From positions 1 through 64,000 of the forward strand of contig JACMNA010000133.1 of assembly GCA_014378765.1 (NCBI GenBank): DNA of 64,000 nucleotides, in the 5' to 3' direction. Below are positions 16,637 through 23,428 of this stretch, piece after piece; position 1 is the first letter of the stretch, and every line of letters begins with the position of its first letter. A program made the position numbers and the translations under genes. Below the pieces are notes generated by a model, which had not been told where the DNA came from, did no database searches, and was given only the letters and a program-made list of their open reading frames with translations. The DNA comes from Bdellovibrio sp. Its GTDB lineage: Bacteria > Bdellovibrionota > Bdellovibrionia > Bdellovibrionales > Bdellovibrionaceae.

Positions 16637-18141
16637 TTACTCCTCCTTTTAAAAAAATTTTGATTGCGAACCGTGGTGAAATTGCTATTCGGGTGACGCG
16701 CGCGTGCCGTGAATTAGGAATTGCCTCCGTCGCCGTTTTTAGTGATGCCGATCGTGACAGCCTTCACGTTTTTTTAGCTGACGAGGCTTATCACATCGGG
16801 CCCAGTCCTTCGAAAGAAAGTTATTTAAACTTTCGTAAGATTATTGAGGTCGCCAAACAAGCCGGCGCCGATGCGATTCACCCGGGCTATGGATTCTTAT
16901 CTGAAAATCCCGTGTTTGTTCGTGCCTGCAAAGAAGCCGGAATAGTTTTCATTGGGCCCACGCCAGAAAATATGGAGGCCATGGGAGATAAGATTTCGGC
17001 CAAAGCGTTGATGAAAAAAGCGGGCGTACCATTAGTTCCGGGTAGCGATGGTGGCGTTGAAACCATCGAAGAAGCCGCAATCATTGCAAAAAAAATTGGT
17101 TACCCAGTTATTATCAAGGCAACGGCCGGTGGCGGCGGTAAGGGTATGCGCGTCGTGAAAGCCGAAGAAGAATTAGAAAGCGCGTTTCGTGCTTGCCGTT
17201 CTGAAGGCCAAAACTACTTTGCAAATCCGACCGTTTACTTGGAACGTTTTATTAACGACCCTAAACATATTGAAATTCAAGTCTTCGGCGACACGCACGG
17301 AAATATTGTTCATTTGTTTGAACGCGAGTGCTCTGTTCAACGTCGTCATCAAAAAATTATCGAAGAATCTCCTTCGCCGTCAGTACCAAACGAGGTGCGA
17401 ATTAAAATGGGAGAAGCTGCCGTTAAAGCCGCCAAGTCTATTGATTATGTCGGTGCCGGCACGATTGAGTTTATTTTCGATAATAAAACTAAAGAGTTTT
17501 TCTTTATGGAAATGAATACGCGTTTACAGGTCGAACACCCAATCACGGAATTAGTGACTGGTTACGACTTAGTGAAAGAACAGATTTGGGTAGCTAAAGG
17601 CAAACCACTTAGCTTTAAACAATCTGAAATACGGCAAAAGGGTCACGCAATCGAGGCGCGTATTTGCGCCGAAGATCCGGTTACGTACAAACCTAGCCCC
17701 GGCGTTATTCGCGCCTGTCGCCATCCGCAAGGGCCATTCTTGCGTATCGATTCTTACGCGTACCCAGGTTACGAGGTACCGATTTTCTATGATCCGATGA
17801 TTGCGAAAGTCATTACTTACGGAGATACGCGAAGCGAGGCGATCGATCGGATGGAGCGCGCATTGTCTGAATTTGTTTTAACCGGAATTAAAACCAATAT
17901 TATTTTACATAAATCAATTTTAAAGCACCCTATGTTTTTAGATGGCACGTATACAACTCAATTTATCGAAAAGAATTTTGAAGTTTTAGAGCCCGAAATT
18001 TTTAAAGACATCGATGACCCCGTCTTTCTAATTGCGGCCGCCATTACGGCTTATCAAGATCGTCAGTCAAAAGATGTTCGTCGTCTTAACGTGGCGTCAA
18101 ACTGGCGCCGCATGGGCCGCAAATTACAGTTACGTACGTAA
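16633..18141 (+). CDS. Biotin carboxylase subunit of acyl-CoA carboxylase
   Basis: ATP-grasp enzyme that carboxylates biotin on the carrier protein. Motifs: N-terminal KILIANRGEIAIRVTRACRE, PGYGFLSENP, the ATP-binding glycine loop KATAGGGGKGMRVV (about 157-170), ERECSVQRRHQKIIEE and the active-site EMNTRLQVEHPITE. The 502-aa length is that of a free-standing biotin carboxylase (AccC/PccA core) without the carrier domain, which is encoded separately 26 bases downstream. Its start overlaps the carboxyltransferase stop by four bases (ATGA), so the two are coupled. Because E. coli-type AccC is very similar, it may also serve acetyl-CoA carboxylase. Confidence 0.92.
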   Translation: MITPPFKKILIANRGEIAIRVTRACRELGIASVAVFSDADRDSLHVFLADEAYHIGPSPSKESYLNFRKIIEVAKQAGADAIHPGYGFLSENPVFVRACKEAGIVFIGPTPENMEAMGDKISAKALMKKAGVPLVPGSDGGVETIEEAAIIAKKIGYPVIIKATAGGGGKGMRVVKAEEELESAFRACRSEGQNYFANPTVYLERFINDPKHIEIQVFGDTHGNIVHLFERECSVQRRHQKIIEESPSPSVPNEVRIKMGEAAVKAAKSIDYVGAGTIEFIFDNKTKEFFFMEMNTRLQVEHPITELVTGYDLVKEQIWVAKGKPLSFKQSEIRQKGHAIEARICAEDPVTYKPSPGVIRACRHPQGPFLRIDSYAYPGYEVPIFYDPMIAKVITYGDTRSEAIDRMERALSEFVLTGIKTNIILHKSILKHPMFLDGTYTTQFIEKNFEVLEPEIFKDIDDPVFLIAAAITAYQDRQSKDVRRLNVASNWRRMGRKLQLRT

Positions 18142-18167
18142 GTATTAGTTAGCGGAAAAGGAACTAT

Positions 18168-18701
18168 ATGTATTTTGAAGCAGAGCTAAGAGGAAAAAAA
18201 TATAAGGTCGACGTTACGGAGGGCCGCCATAATTGGAAGGTTTCGTTGCAACTTGAATCGCAAGATTGGAAACATTACGATATTTCTAAGCGTGATTTTA
18301 AAACGGCCGAAGAATATATTAGCTTTTTATTTGAAGGAAAATCTTATTTAGTCGACGTATTGGGCCAGGATACTGAATACACTGTTTTTACCCGGAATTC
18401 ATTTCGTACGATCAAAATTTTTAATGATGAAATGCTCTTGCATGAATCTTTAAAAAAAGGGGGCGGGTTCGGCGGTGAAGCGCAATTGAAAGCTGGAATG
18501 CCCGGTAAGATTATTGAAATTTTTGTAAAGATTGGCGAAGAAGTGAAGGCCGGCAAACCTTTACTTATTATGGAAGCCATGAAGATGGAAAATGAAATGC
18601 GCGCCGCGAACGATGTAAAAATTAAAGAAATTTGTATTAAACAAGGAGATTCGGTTGAATCTGGAGCAGTCTTAATTAAATTTGAATCGGCACCTAAGTA
18701 A
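18168..18701 (+). CDS. Biotin carboxyl carrier protein of the acyl-CoA carboxylase
   Basis: Carries biotin between the carboxylase and transferase. The C-terminal 75 residues form the biotinyl domain with EAMKMENEM near 134-142, where Lys 137 or so is the biotin site. The N-terminal 100 residues resemble the bridging (BT) domain found in propionyl- and methylcrotonyl-CoA carboxylases, which supports an acyl-CoA rather than acetyl-CoA enzyme. A Gly-rich linker (KKGGGFGGE) joins the two. A GGAA site precedes the ATG. The last base of its stop overlaps the next gene, a lipoprotein. Confidence 0.88.
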   Translation: MYFEAELRGKKYKVDVTEGRHNWKVSLQLESQDWKHYDISKRDFKTAEEYISFLFEGKSYLVDVLGQDTEYTVFTRNSFRTIKIFNDEMLLHESLKKGGGFGGEAQLKAGMPGKIIEIFVKIGEEVKAGKPLLIMEAMKMENEMRAANDVKIKEICIKQGDSVESGAVLIKFESAPK

Positions 18702-19516
18702 TGCGTATTCTTTTTGTTCTGCTTTCATTTTGGTTTTGTTTTTCGTGCACCAAGCTTGAAACGGGTTTGCAGCTGGCACCGCGAGTTGTTACCTACAAGG
18801 TTGACGAAGCTTTTGATTTTAAATCCGAAAAGCTAGATAAGTTGCGAAAACAAATTGAAATGGACGTTAACGCAAATAAAAAAGAATTAGCCCTTAAGCT
18901 TATTTCGCATATCGACGCGATTTTAGAATTATCTAAAAAAGAAAAAGTTGCCGCGGCTGATGTTCAAAAAAACATTGAAGCCCTCAAATTGACTCAGGCC
19001 CAGACGGTTCAAAACTTTAAAGCTTCGTTTGACGTGGCTTTAGCCGACCTACAAACAAAAGAAATCGAACACTTCAAAATTTTTAACGATAAAAAATCTA
19101 AACGTGACTTTGAAAAAACTGAAGATAAAAAATATTTTCTAAAAGACCGCAAGCAGACCATTTTAAAAACCTTGGGTTATTTTTTCGATCGCATTACCGA
19201 CGAGCAAGAAAATCTTTGTGAACAGATGGTCGACAAGCACTACGATTACTTCATCGAGCGACTTAAAATCAGAAAAACTTTTGCCGACAGTTTTCATTTA
19301 AAATTAACTTCAAAGCAGCCTGCCGTTGATTTTGTGATTAAATACTACGGCGGTGATCAAAAAGAGTTTGGCGCGGGACCTATCAAAGCTTATCTTGAAG
19401 ATTATTATAGGTTTCAGGCCGATTTTTGGAACATGACTTCTGAAAAAGAAAAACAAAATTTTAGAAAAAATATGAATTCATATAAAGATGAATTAAAAAA
19501 GATTGCCGGAATTTAA
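18701..19516 (+). CDS. Helical lipoprotein, DUF6279-like
   Basis: Begins with a lipoprotein signal peptide (MRILFVLLSFWFCFSC, Cys 16) and then a long, highly charged, largely helical protein rich in Lys, Glu, Asp and Phe. The regular pattern of helices and a DEQENLCEQMVDKHYDYFIERL segment near 165-186 resemble the DUF6279 lipoprotein family, which is proposed from pattern only. It overlaps the carrier-protein stop by one base, so it is probably co-transcribed with the carboxylase, but no functional link is obvious. Its TAA shares TTAA with the convergent tatC stop. Confidence 0.7.
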   Translation: MRILFVLLSFWFCFSCTKLETGLQLAPRVVTYKVDEAFDFKSEKLDKLRKQIEMDVNANKKELALKLISHIDAILELSKKEKVAAADVQKNIEALKLTQAQTVQNFKASFDVALADLQTKEIEHFKIFNDKKSKRDFEKTEDKKYFLKDRKQTILKTLGYFFDRITDEQENLCEQMVDKHYDYFIERLKIRKTFADSFHLKLTSKQPAVDFVIKYYGGDQKEFGAGPIKAYLEDYYRFQADFWNMTSEKEKQNFRKNMNSYKDELKKIAGI

Positions 19517-20274
19517 TTGCCCAGGTGGCCAGCCTTGCGGCGCTCAAAAACTCCAACCACGAAAATTGAAATTTCATATAAAAACCAAAGCGGCACCATT
19601 AATAAGACCATGCTTAGTGCATCTGGCGGAGCCGCGATTGCTGACGTGGCCGTTATCACCATCACGGCGTATCTTCGTTTTTCACGTAAGAATCTTTGGC
19701 TAACGATACCGGCTAATCCCATAAAAGAAATAACTACCGGCATTTCAAACGCTAAACCAAATATAATTGCCGTTTGAGTAAAAAAACCTAAGTAATGGTC
19801 AATGGTAATCATCGGTTTATCGATGGTTCCACCAAAGGTCATTAAAAATTTAAAGGCCATTGGCAAAACGATAAAATAACTAAAGGCAATTCCAAGCGCG
19901 AATTGCAAAGTACCAAAAAAAACGAACCCCGCCGCAATTCGCTTTTCATTTTTATAAAGGGCTGGCGACACAAATTTCCAAAAGTGGTAAAGCCAAAAGG
20001 GTGACGATAAAAGAGCACCCCCTACGAGCGAAATTTTAATGTGCGCCATAAACTTATCGATGGGTGCGGTAAATACAAGTCCGCCGTCAGGCAAATAAGG
20101 CTCGATCGGTTTTCGAATCAAATTAAATAATTTTTCACTGAATCCCCAGCAAAAACACATTCCGACAAATATCCCAAGCCCGGCTCGCACAACCCGATAG
20201 CGAAGCTCACCAAGGTGTTCAACTAGGCTCATGTTTTTTTCTTCATCTTGCGAGCTTAATAGATTTTCATTCAT
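19513..20274 (-). CDS. tatC: Sec-independent protein translocase TatC
   Basis: Inner-membrane receptor of the twin-arginine pathway, which exports folded proteins. The 253-aa protein has the expected six membrane helices and the conserved N-terminal SLVEHLGELRYRVVRA (about 16-31), followed by helices at about 33-52, 75-95, 115-138, 155-180, 193-210 and 215-232. The cytoplasmic-loop RFLREKRRYA is present. It overlaps the tatB end by eight bases, so the two are translationally coupled. The C-terminal tail RRKAGHLGN is short. Confidence 0.95.
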   Translation of the reverse strand: MNENLLSSQDEEKNMSLVEHLGELRYRVVRAGLGIFVGMCFCWGFSEKLFNLIRKPIEPYLPDGGLVFTAPIDKFMAHIKISLVGGALLSSPFWLYHFWKFVSPALYKNEKRIAAGFVFFGTLQFALGIAFSYFIVLPMAFKFLMTFGGTIDKPMITIDHYLGFFTQTAIIFGLAFEMPVVISFMGLAGIVSQRFLREKRRYAVMVITATSAIAAPPDALSMVLLMVPLWFLYEISIFVVGVFERRKAGHLGN

Positions 20275-20545
20275 GCGGTTTTTTTTCCGAATCAGGCGGG
20301 GTCATGGTTGCGGTTGGTGGCGCTGTCGGAGTTGGTGGCGTGGCTGGCGGCGGCGAAGGCTTGTAATGCACTAAATCTTCAGGCTTAACCATGGCGTCGC
20401 GCTTTAAGTCATCCCAAATGCCCGTTGTGCTTCGTCGTAATTCATTAAAAATGCGCGCCACTTGTCGTGCAAATTCTGGTAATTTCTCGGGTGGTATTAC
20501 AATTAGCGCAACTAACGCTAATAAGATCATGTGCGAAAAACTCAT
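20267..20545 (-). CDS. tatB: Twin-arginine translocase subunit TatB/TatA
   Basis: A 92-aa protein with one N-terminal membrane helix (SHMILLALVALIVI, residues 4-17), the hinge PPEKLPEFARQVAR and an amphipathic helix, then a Pro/Thr-rich tail (about 65-92). The PPEKLP form and partner position just before tatC favour TatB, but TatA cannot be excluded by eye. It is 14 bases after the 202-aa gene and overlaps tatC. A separate tatA must lie elsewhere if this is TatB. Confidence 0.85.
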   Translation of the reverse strand: MSFSHMILLALVALIVIPPEKLPEFARQVARIFNELRRSTTGIWDDLKRDAMVKPEDLVHYKPSPPPATPPTPTAPPTATMTPPDSEKKPHE

Positions 20546-20559
20546 GCTTTATTTTTAGC

Positions 20560-21168
20560 TTAGGCTTTTGACAGTTTCAATTGTTCTTTTGTTAAAGTAA
20601 CGACTCCAAGTTCATTCAATTTCTCGCGCGCGAGCTCAGACCCTGTGCGCAAATAGCGGTCATACAGTCGTAAAACATCTTGGTCCGACTGTACTTGCGA
20701 TTTTTCGCTTATGTAATTAAGAACTTCGACGTAATCCAGAAATCTTTTCGAAAACGTTTCAAACACCGAAGCCATTGTGTCTTGCCGGCTCCAGTTTGAA
20801 AGATTCGAATACGCGGCTGAGCCTATTTCAATATAGTAATCAATATCAACAACTTTTCGATTCAGCGAATCGGCAAAAAAGCCGGTTAAATAAAGCGACC
20901 GGTCAGCCACAATCCGCATAAGTTCACGGTTCTTAGATGAATCAGAACTTATAGCCTGTAAGTACATTTCGGCGAAGGTGTCGAGCGTTTTCGTTGTTGA
21001 ATCTTCTTGAATTGGTTGATGAAAATTTCGTGAATCTAAATAATGTTTTAAAAGCTGGACTAAATAAACTTCAACGTGCGGCTGAGTCTTAACTTGCCGC
21101 TCATGGCAGGCTTCTTTGACCACTTCTGTAAAATGTTCTTCAGGCGAGATAAACACAAAAGATTTCAT
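20560..21168 (-). CDS. Conserved-looking unknown protein, 202 aa, in the tat operon
   Basis: I do not recognise the family with certainty. It is a soluble, all-helical-looking protein without signal peptide or membrane span. Residues 1-60 carry EEHFTEVVKEACHERQVKTQPHVE in pieces, and the C-terminal LTKEQLKLSKA is basic. Start ATG with GAGGTG about nine bases upstream. It is the first gene of a co-directional unit with tatB and tatC, so a role with Tat export or its substrates is possible, as is chance co-location. It diverges from the CpaF gene. Confidence 0.7.
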   Translation of the reverse strand: MKSFVFISPEEHFTEVVKEACHERQVKTQPHVEVYLVQLLKHYLDSRNFHQPIQEDSTTKTLDTFAEMYLQAISSDSSKNRELMRIVADRSLYLTGFFADSLNRKVVDIDYYIEIGSAAYSNLSNWSRQDTMASVFETFSKRFLDYVEVLNYISEKSQVQSDQDVLRLYDRYLRTGSELAREKLNELGVVTLTKEQLKLSKA

Positions 21169-21270
21169 TTTGAGACACCTCAGTCGTTCTTCTTTATTTT
21201 ATCGGTTTTTTTATGGTTCTGCTTAAAAAAAAGTTCGACCAAGTACTAGTTGCGACTTAAGGCTGGTCTA

Positions 21271-21291
21271 GTGGGCTGTATAATGGCCCAC
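21271..21291. promoter_or_regulatory. Palindrome around a -10 box before cpaF
   Basis: GTGGGC (21271-21276) and GCCCAC (21286-21291) are perfect six-base inverted arms around a nine-base centre that contains TATAAT (21279-21284). A -35 is weak (a TTAAGG 16 bases upstream), so regulation by a protein binding the palindrome is likely if this is the promoter. It lies 20 bases before the cpaF start. Confidence 0.55.
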
Positions 21292-21310
21292 GCCTAGCCG
21301 ATATGGAGTG

Positions 21311-22360
21311 ATGCAGATTGACTACGGTCCCCTTAAAACTTTACTCGAAACTGAAGACATTACGGAAGTAATGGTCAACTCGTGGAACAAAGTATTTGTT
21401 GAACACCGGGGAATGTTAGTTGAAACATCGGTCCGTTTTGTGGATACACGCCAACTAGAAGAGCTTATTTATTCGTTACTAAGTTTTGATAAAAAAAATA
21501 TTAATACGGCACGTTGTTTTGATGGAGTTTTATCTTCAGGTTATCGTTACAACATTACTTTACCCCCGATGTCGCCTAAAGGTCCTACATTAACGATTCG
21601 AAAATTTAATGTGAAAAACTTTTTGCTTGAAGACTTAGTCAAATCAAACTTCATAACTGAAAAGGCTTCGCATTTTTTGAAGGCCGCTATCGAAGGTCGC
21701 CTTTCGATTGTAATTTCGGGCGGCACGGGCAGCGGCAAGACCTCATTTTTAAATACGCTGGGTTCACTGATTTCACCCGATCAACGCATCGTTAGTATCG
21801 AAGACGTGGCTGAATTAAAATTAAATCACCCAAATTGGTTGGCCTTACAGAGCGTTCGCGAAGGCCCACAGCCGGTTAGCGTTCGCGATTGTCTGATTAA
21901 CTCATTACGTATGCGTCCGGATCGAATTATTGTTGGTGAGTGTCGCAAAGATGAAACTTTTGAAATGTTACAGGCCATGAATACGGGTCACGATGGCTCT
22001 ATGACTACGATTCACGGTAATTCACCGGTCGATTGCTTAAGCCGAATGGAATCGTTAGTGCAATTTTGCGGAGTTGATTTACCTTTAAAACAAGTGCGCT
22101 ACCAAATGTCACAGGCGATTGATTTGATTATTCAAATTCGTCGTAAGGCCAACGGTCAACGTGAAATTTCTGAAATCTGGGAGTTAACTGGAATGAGTAA
22201 TGACATCATCTCAAGGTCAGCTATTTTTGAAAGAAATAAGGCCGGCGATTTAGTTGCTACAGGGTATGTTCCGGACGTTCTCGCCAAGATTAATGCTGAA
22301 CGTCCCATTTTACATTCTTCGTTTTTTGAACCTAAGCCTGCGCCTAAAAAAACGGGCTAA
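21311..22360 (+). CDS. cpaF: CpaF/TadA-type secretion or pilus ATPase
   Basis: Type II/IV secretion ATPase of the Tad/Cpa group, which powers Tad pilus or related assembly from the cytoplasm. Walker A GGTGSGKTS lies at about 137-145, an Asp-box segment (RIVSIEDVAEL) follows, Walker B-like RIIVGECRKDE near 202-212, and the His-box NTGHDGSMTTIHGNS near 223-237. At 350 aa it lacks the N-terminal extension of classical CpaF. The start is ATG 21311 or GTG 21308; GGAG is only two to three bases upstream of the ATG, so this is not settled. No Tad genes adjoin, so it is an orphan. Confidence 0.86.
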   Translation: MQIDYGPLKTLLETEDITEVMVNSWNKVFVEHRGMLVETSVRFVDTRQLEELIYSLLSFDKKNINTARCFDGVLSSGYRYNITLPPMSPKGPTLTIRKFNVKNFLLEDLVKSNFITEKASHFLKAAIEGRLSIVISGGTGSGKTSFLNTLGSLISPDQRIVSIEDVAELKLNHPNWLALQSVREGPQPVSVRDCLINSLRMRPDRIIVGECRKDETFEMLQAMNTGHDGSMTTIHGNSPVDCLSRMESLVQFCGVDLPLKQVRYQMSQAIDLIIQIRRKANGQREISEIWELTGMSNDIISRSAIFERNKAGDLVATGYVPDVLAKINAERPILHSSFFEPKPAPKKTG

Positions 22361-22364
22361 AAAA

Positions 22365-23333
22365 TTATCGAAGCTGATCAGCTGAAATTTTTAAATCGAT
22401 AGCCAGACGCTCACGCACGCGATTAAAATCTTTTTTGAATTCATTTTGAATGGTGCCGGCAAATTGCAACCGTCCGTTGTTCAATTGCACTTCAGTTCCG
22501 TAGATCATAATCCATTTGGCGCTTTCTTTTACGACGTAAACCGTCGTGCTGCCGCTGACTTGATTAACCGAACGCGAATCGTGGCTAAACTGGGCATGAT
22601 CAGGATTGTTGGATAAATCCGCCATGCTAGAAAAAAACATTCCAAAAGAGTCTGCACCTTTTAAATAATTATCAATTCTGAAAATAGCGGTTACGCATCT
22701 CCAGCCCATGATTTGGCGGCATTTTTTAATCGCGTAGTTTTGTCCAACCTTCATTGGACTAGCGGCTTGCGGAAGCAAATGACTTGCCTCGCCGCCAGAC
22801 GAAGCCCTAACATCGCTATTAGTTAAATCTTGTGGATTAGAATATTCATAAAATTGATCGCTGCCCTTTGGTGAACGCTTATAAGATGAAAAAACATTAA
22901 GAACGCTTGCGGCCGTAATAAAGCCATTCGTTTTAGGAATTAATGTTATGGCTCTAGAATTTGCGGCGCTCGGGTTTGAATTTGTAAAAGTAATAAAAAC
23001 TCCGCCGTTATTATTAACTTGGTTTTCAAATCCTGAAATGGCTTCTTTAACGGCTTCAGCTTTATTTTCTTCGGAAGCATTTTTAAAAGCTGAAACAACC
23101 ATCTCAATTTCGTTGGAAATTTGGCCGTTAACTGAATGGATACGATCTGATTCGCTTCTTTGAACATCTAAACTTTTTGCTGGCGCCAACATGCGGTTAT
23201 AAAAAGCGTCGTTTCCGTTTGTTCGCTCTGTTAAAACCTTTGATACCTGTGAAGCTTCGGGAGTCGCTGCAAATGCATGAGTCGCAAGTAAAAAAAACAA
23301 CGCCGCAAACAATAGAACAATTTTCTTATTCAT
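22365..23333 (-). CDS. Exported protein of unknown function, 322 aa
   Basis: Not recognised. The ATG at 23333 is preferred to the in-frame TTG at 23339 because AAGGA lies seven bases before it. It has a clean Sec signal peptide (NKKIVLLFAALFFLLATHAFA, in two pieces: NKKIVLLFAALFF and LLATHAFA) with cleavage after AFA. The mature part has helix-rich 35-95, then a strand-rich region to about 230 with two Cys (in KKCRQIMGWRCVTAI) that could form a disulfide, and a C-terminal helix. It sits between the M16 peptidase and cpaF, convergent with the latter. Confidence 0.65.
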   Translation of the reverse strand: MNKKIVLLFAALFFLLATHAFAATPEASQVSKVLTERTNGNDAFYNRMLAPAKSLDVQRSESDRIHSVNGQISNEIEMVVSAFKNASEENKAEAVKEAISGFENQVNNNGGVFITFTNSNPSAANSRAITLIPKTNGFITAASVLNVFSSYKRSPKGSDQFYEYSNPQDLTNSDVRASSGGEASHLLPQAASPMKVGQNYAIKKCRQIMGWRCVTAIFRIDNYLKGADSFGMFFSSMADLSNNPDHAQFSHDSRSVNQVSGSTTVYVVKESAKWIMIYGTEVQLNNGRLQFAGTIQNEFKKDFNRVRERLAIDLKISADQLR

Positions 23334-23345
23334 AAACAAATCCTT

Positions 23346-23365
23346 AAGCCCTGCGGCTTTTTTTT
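23346..23365 (+). terminator. Plus-strand intrinsic terminator upstream of the exported unknown
   Basis: AAGCC (23346-23350), loop CTGC and GGCTT (23355-23359) are followed by an unbroken T-run to 23365. The orientation is plus, although both flanking genes are on the minus strand. It would stop transcription running antisense through the exported gene, for example from cpaF. Confidence 0.55.
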
Positions 23366-23403
23366 GATAGGCTGAGTTTTATAAAAACCAGCCGGATTTG
23401 TCC

Positions 23404-23423
23404 ACAGCAAGTATTTTTGCTGT
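23404..23423. repeat. Hairpin just after the M16 peptidase gene
   Basis: ACAGCAA (23404-23410) and TTGCTGT (23417-23423) form a perfect seven-base inverted repeat six bases after the minus-strand M16 stop codon. No T-run follows on the minus strand, so it may protect the 3' end or act with Rho rather than terminate by itself. Confidence 0.4.
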
Positions 23424-23428
23424 AATTC

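Noticed and set aside
23397-23405. TTGTCCACA as a DnaA box and possible origin
   Set aside because: Single near-match with one mismatch, no cluster and no AT-rich unwinding region or dnaA gene here; the origin is more likely beyond the right end.
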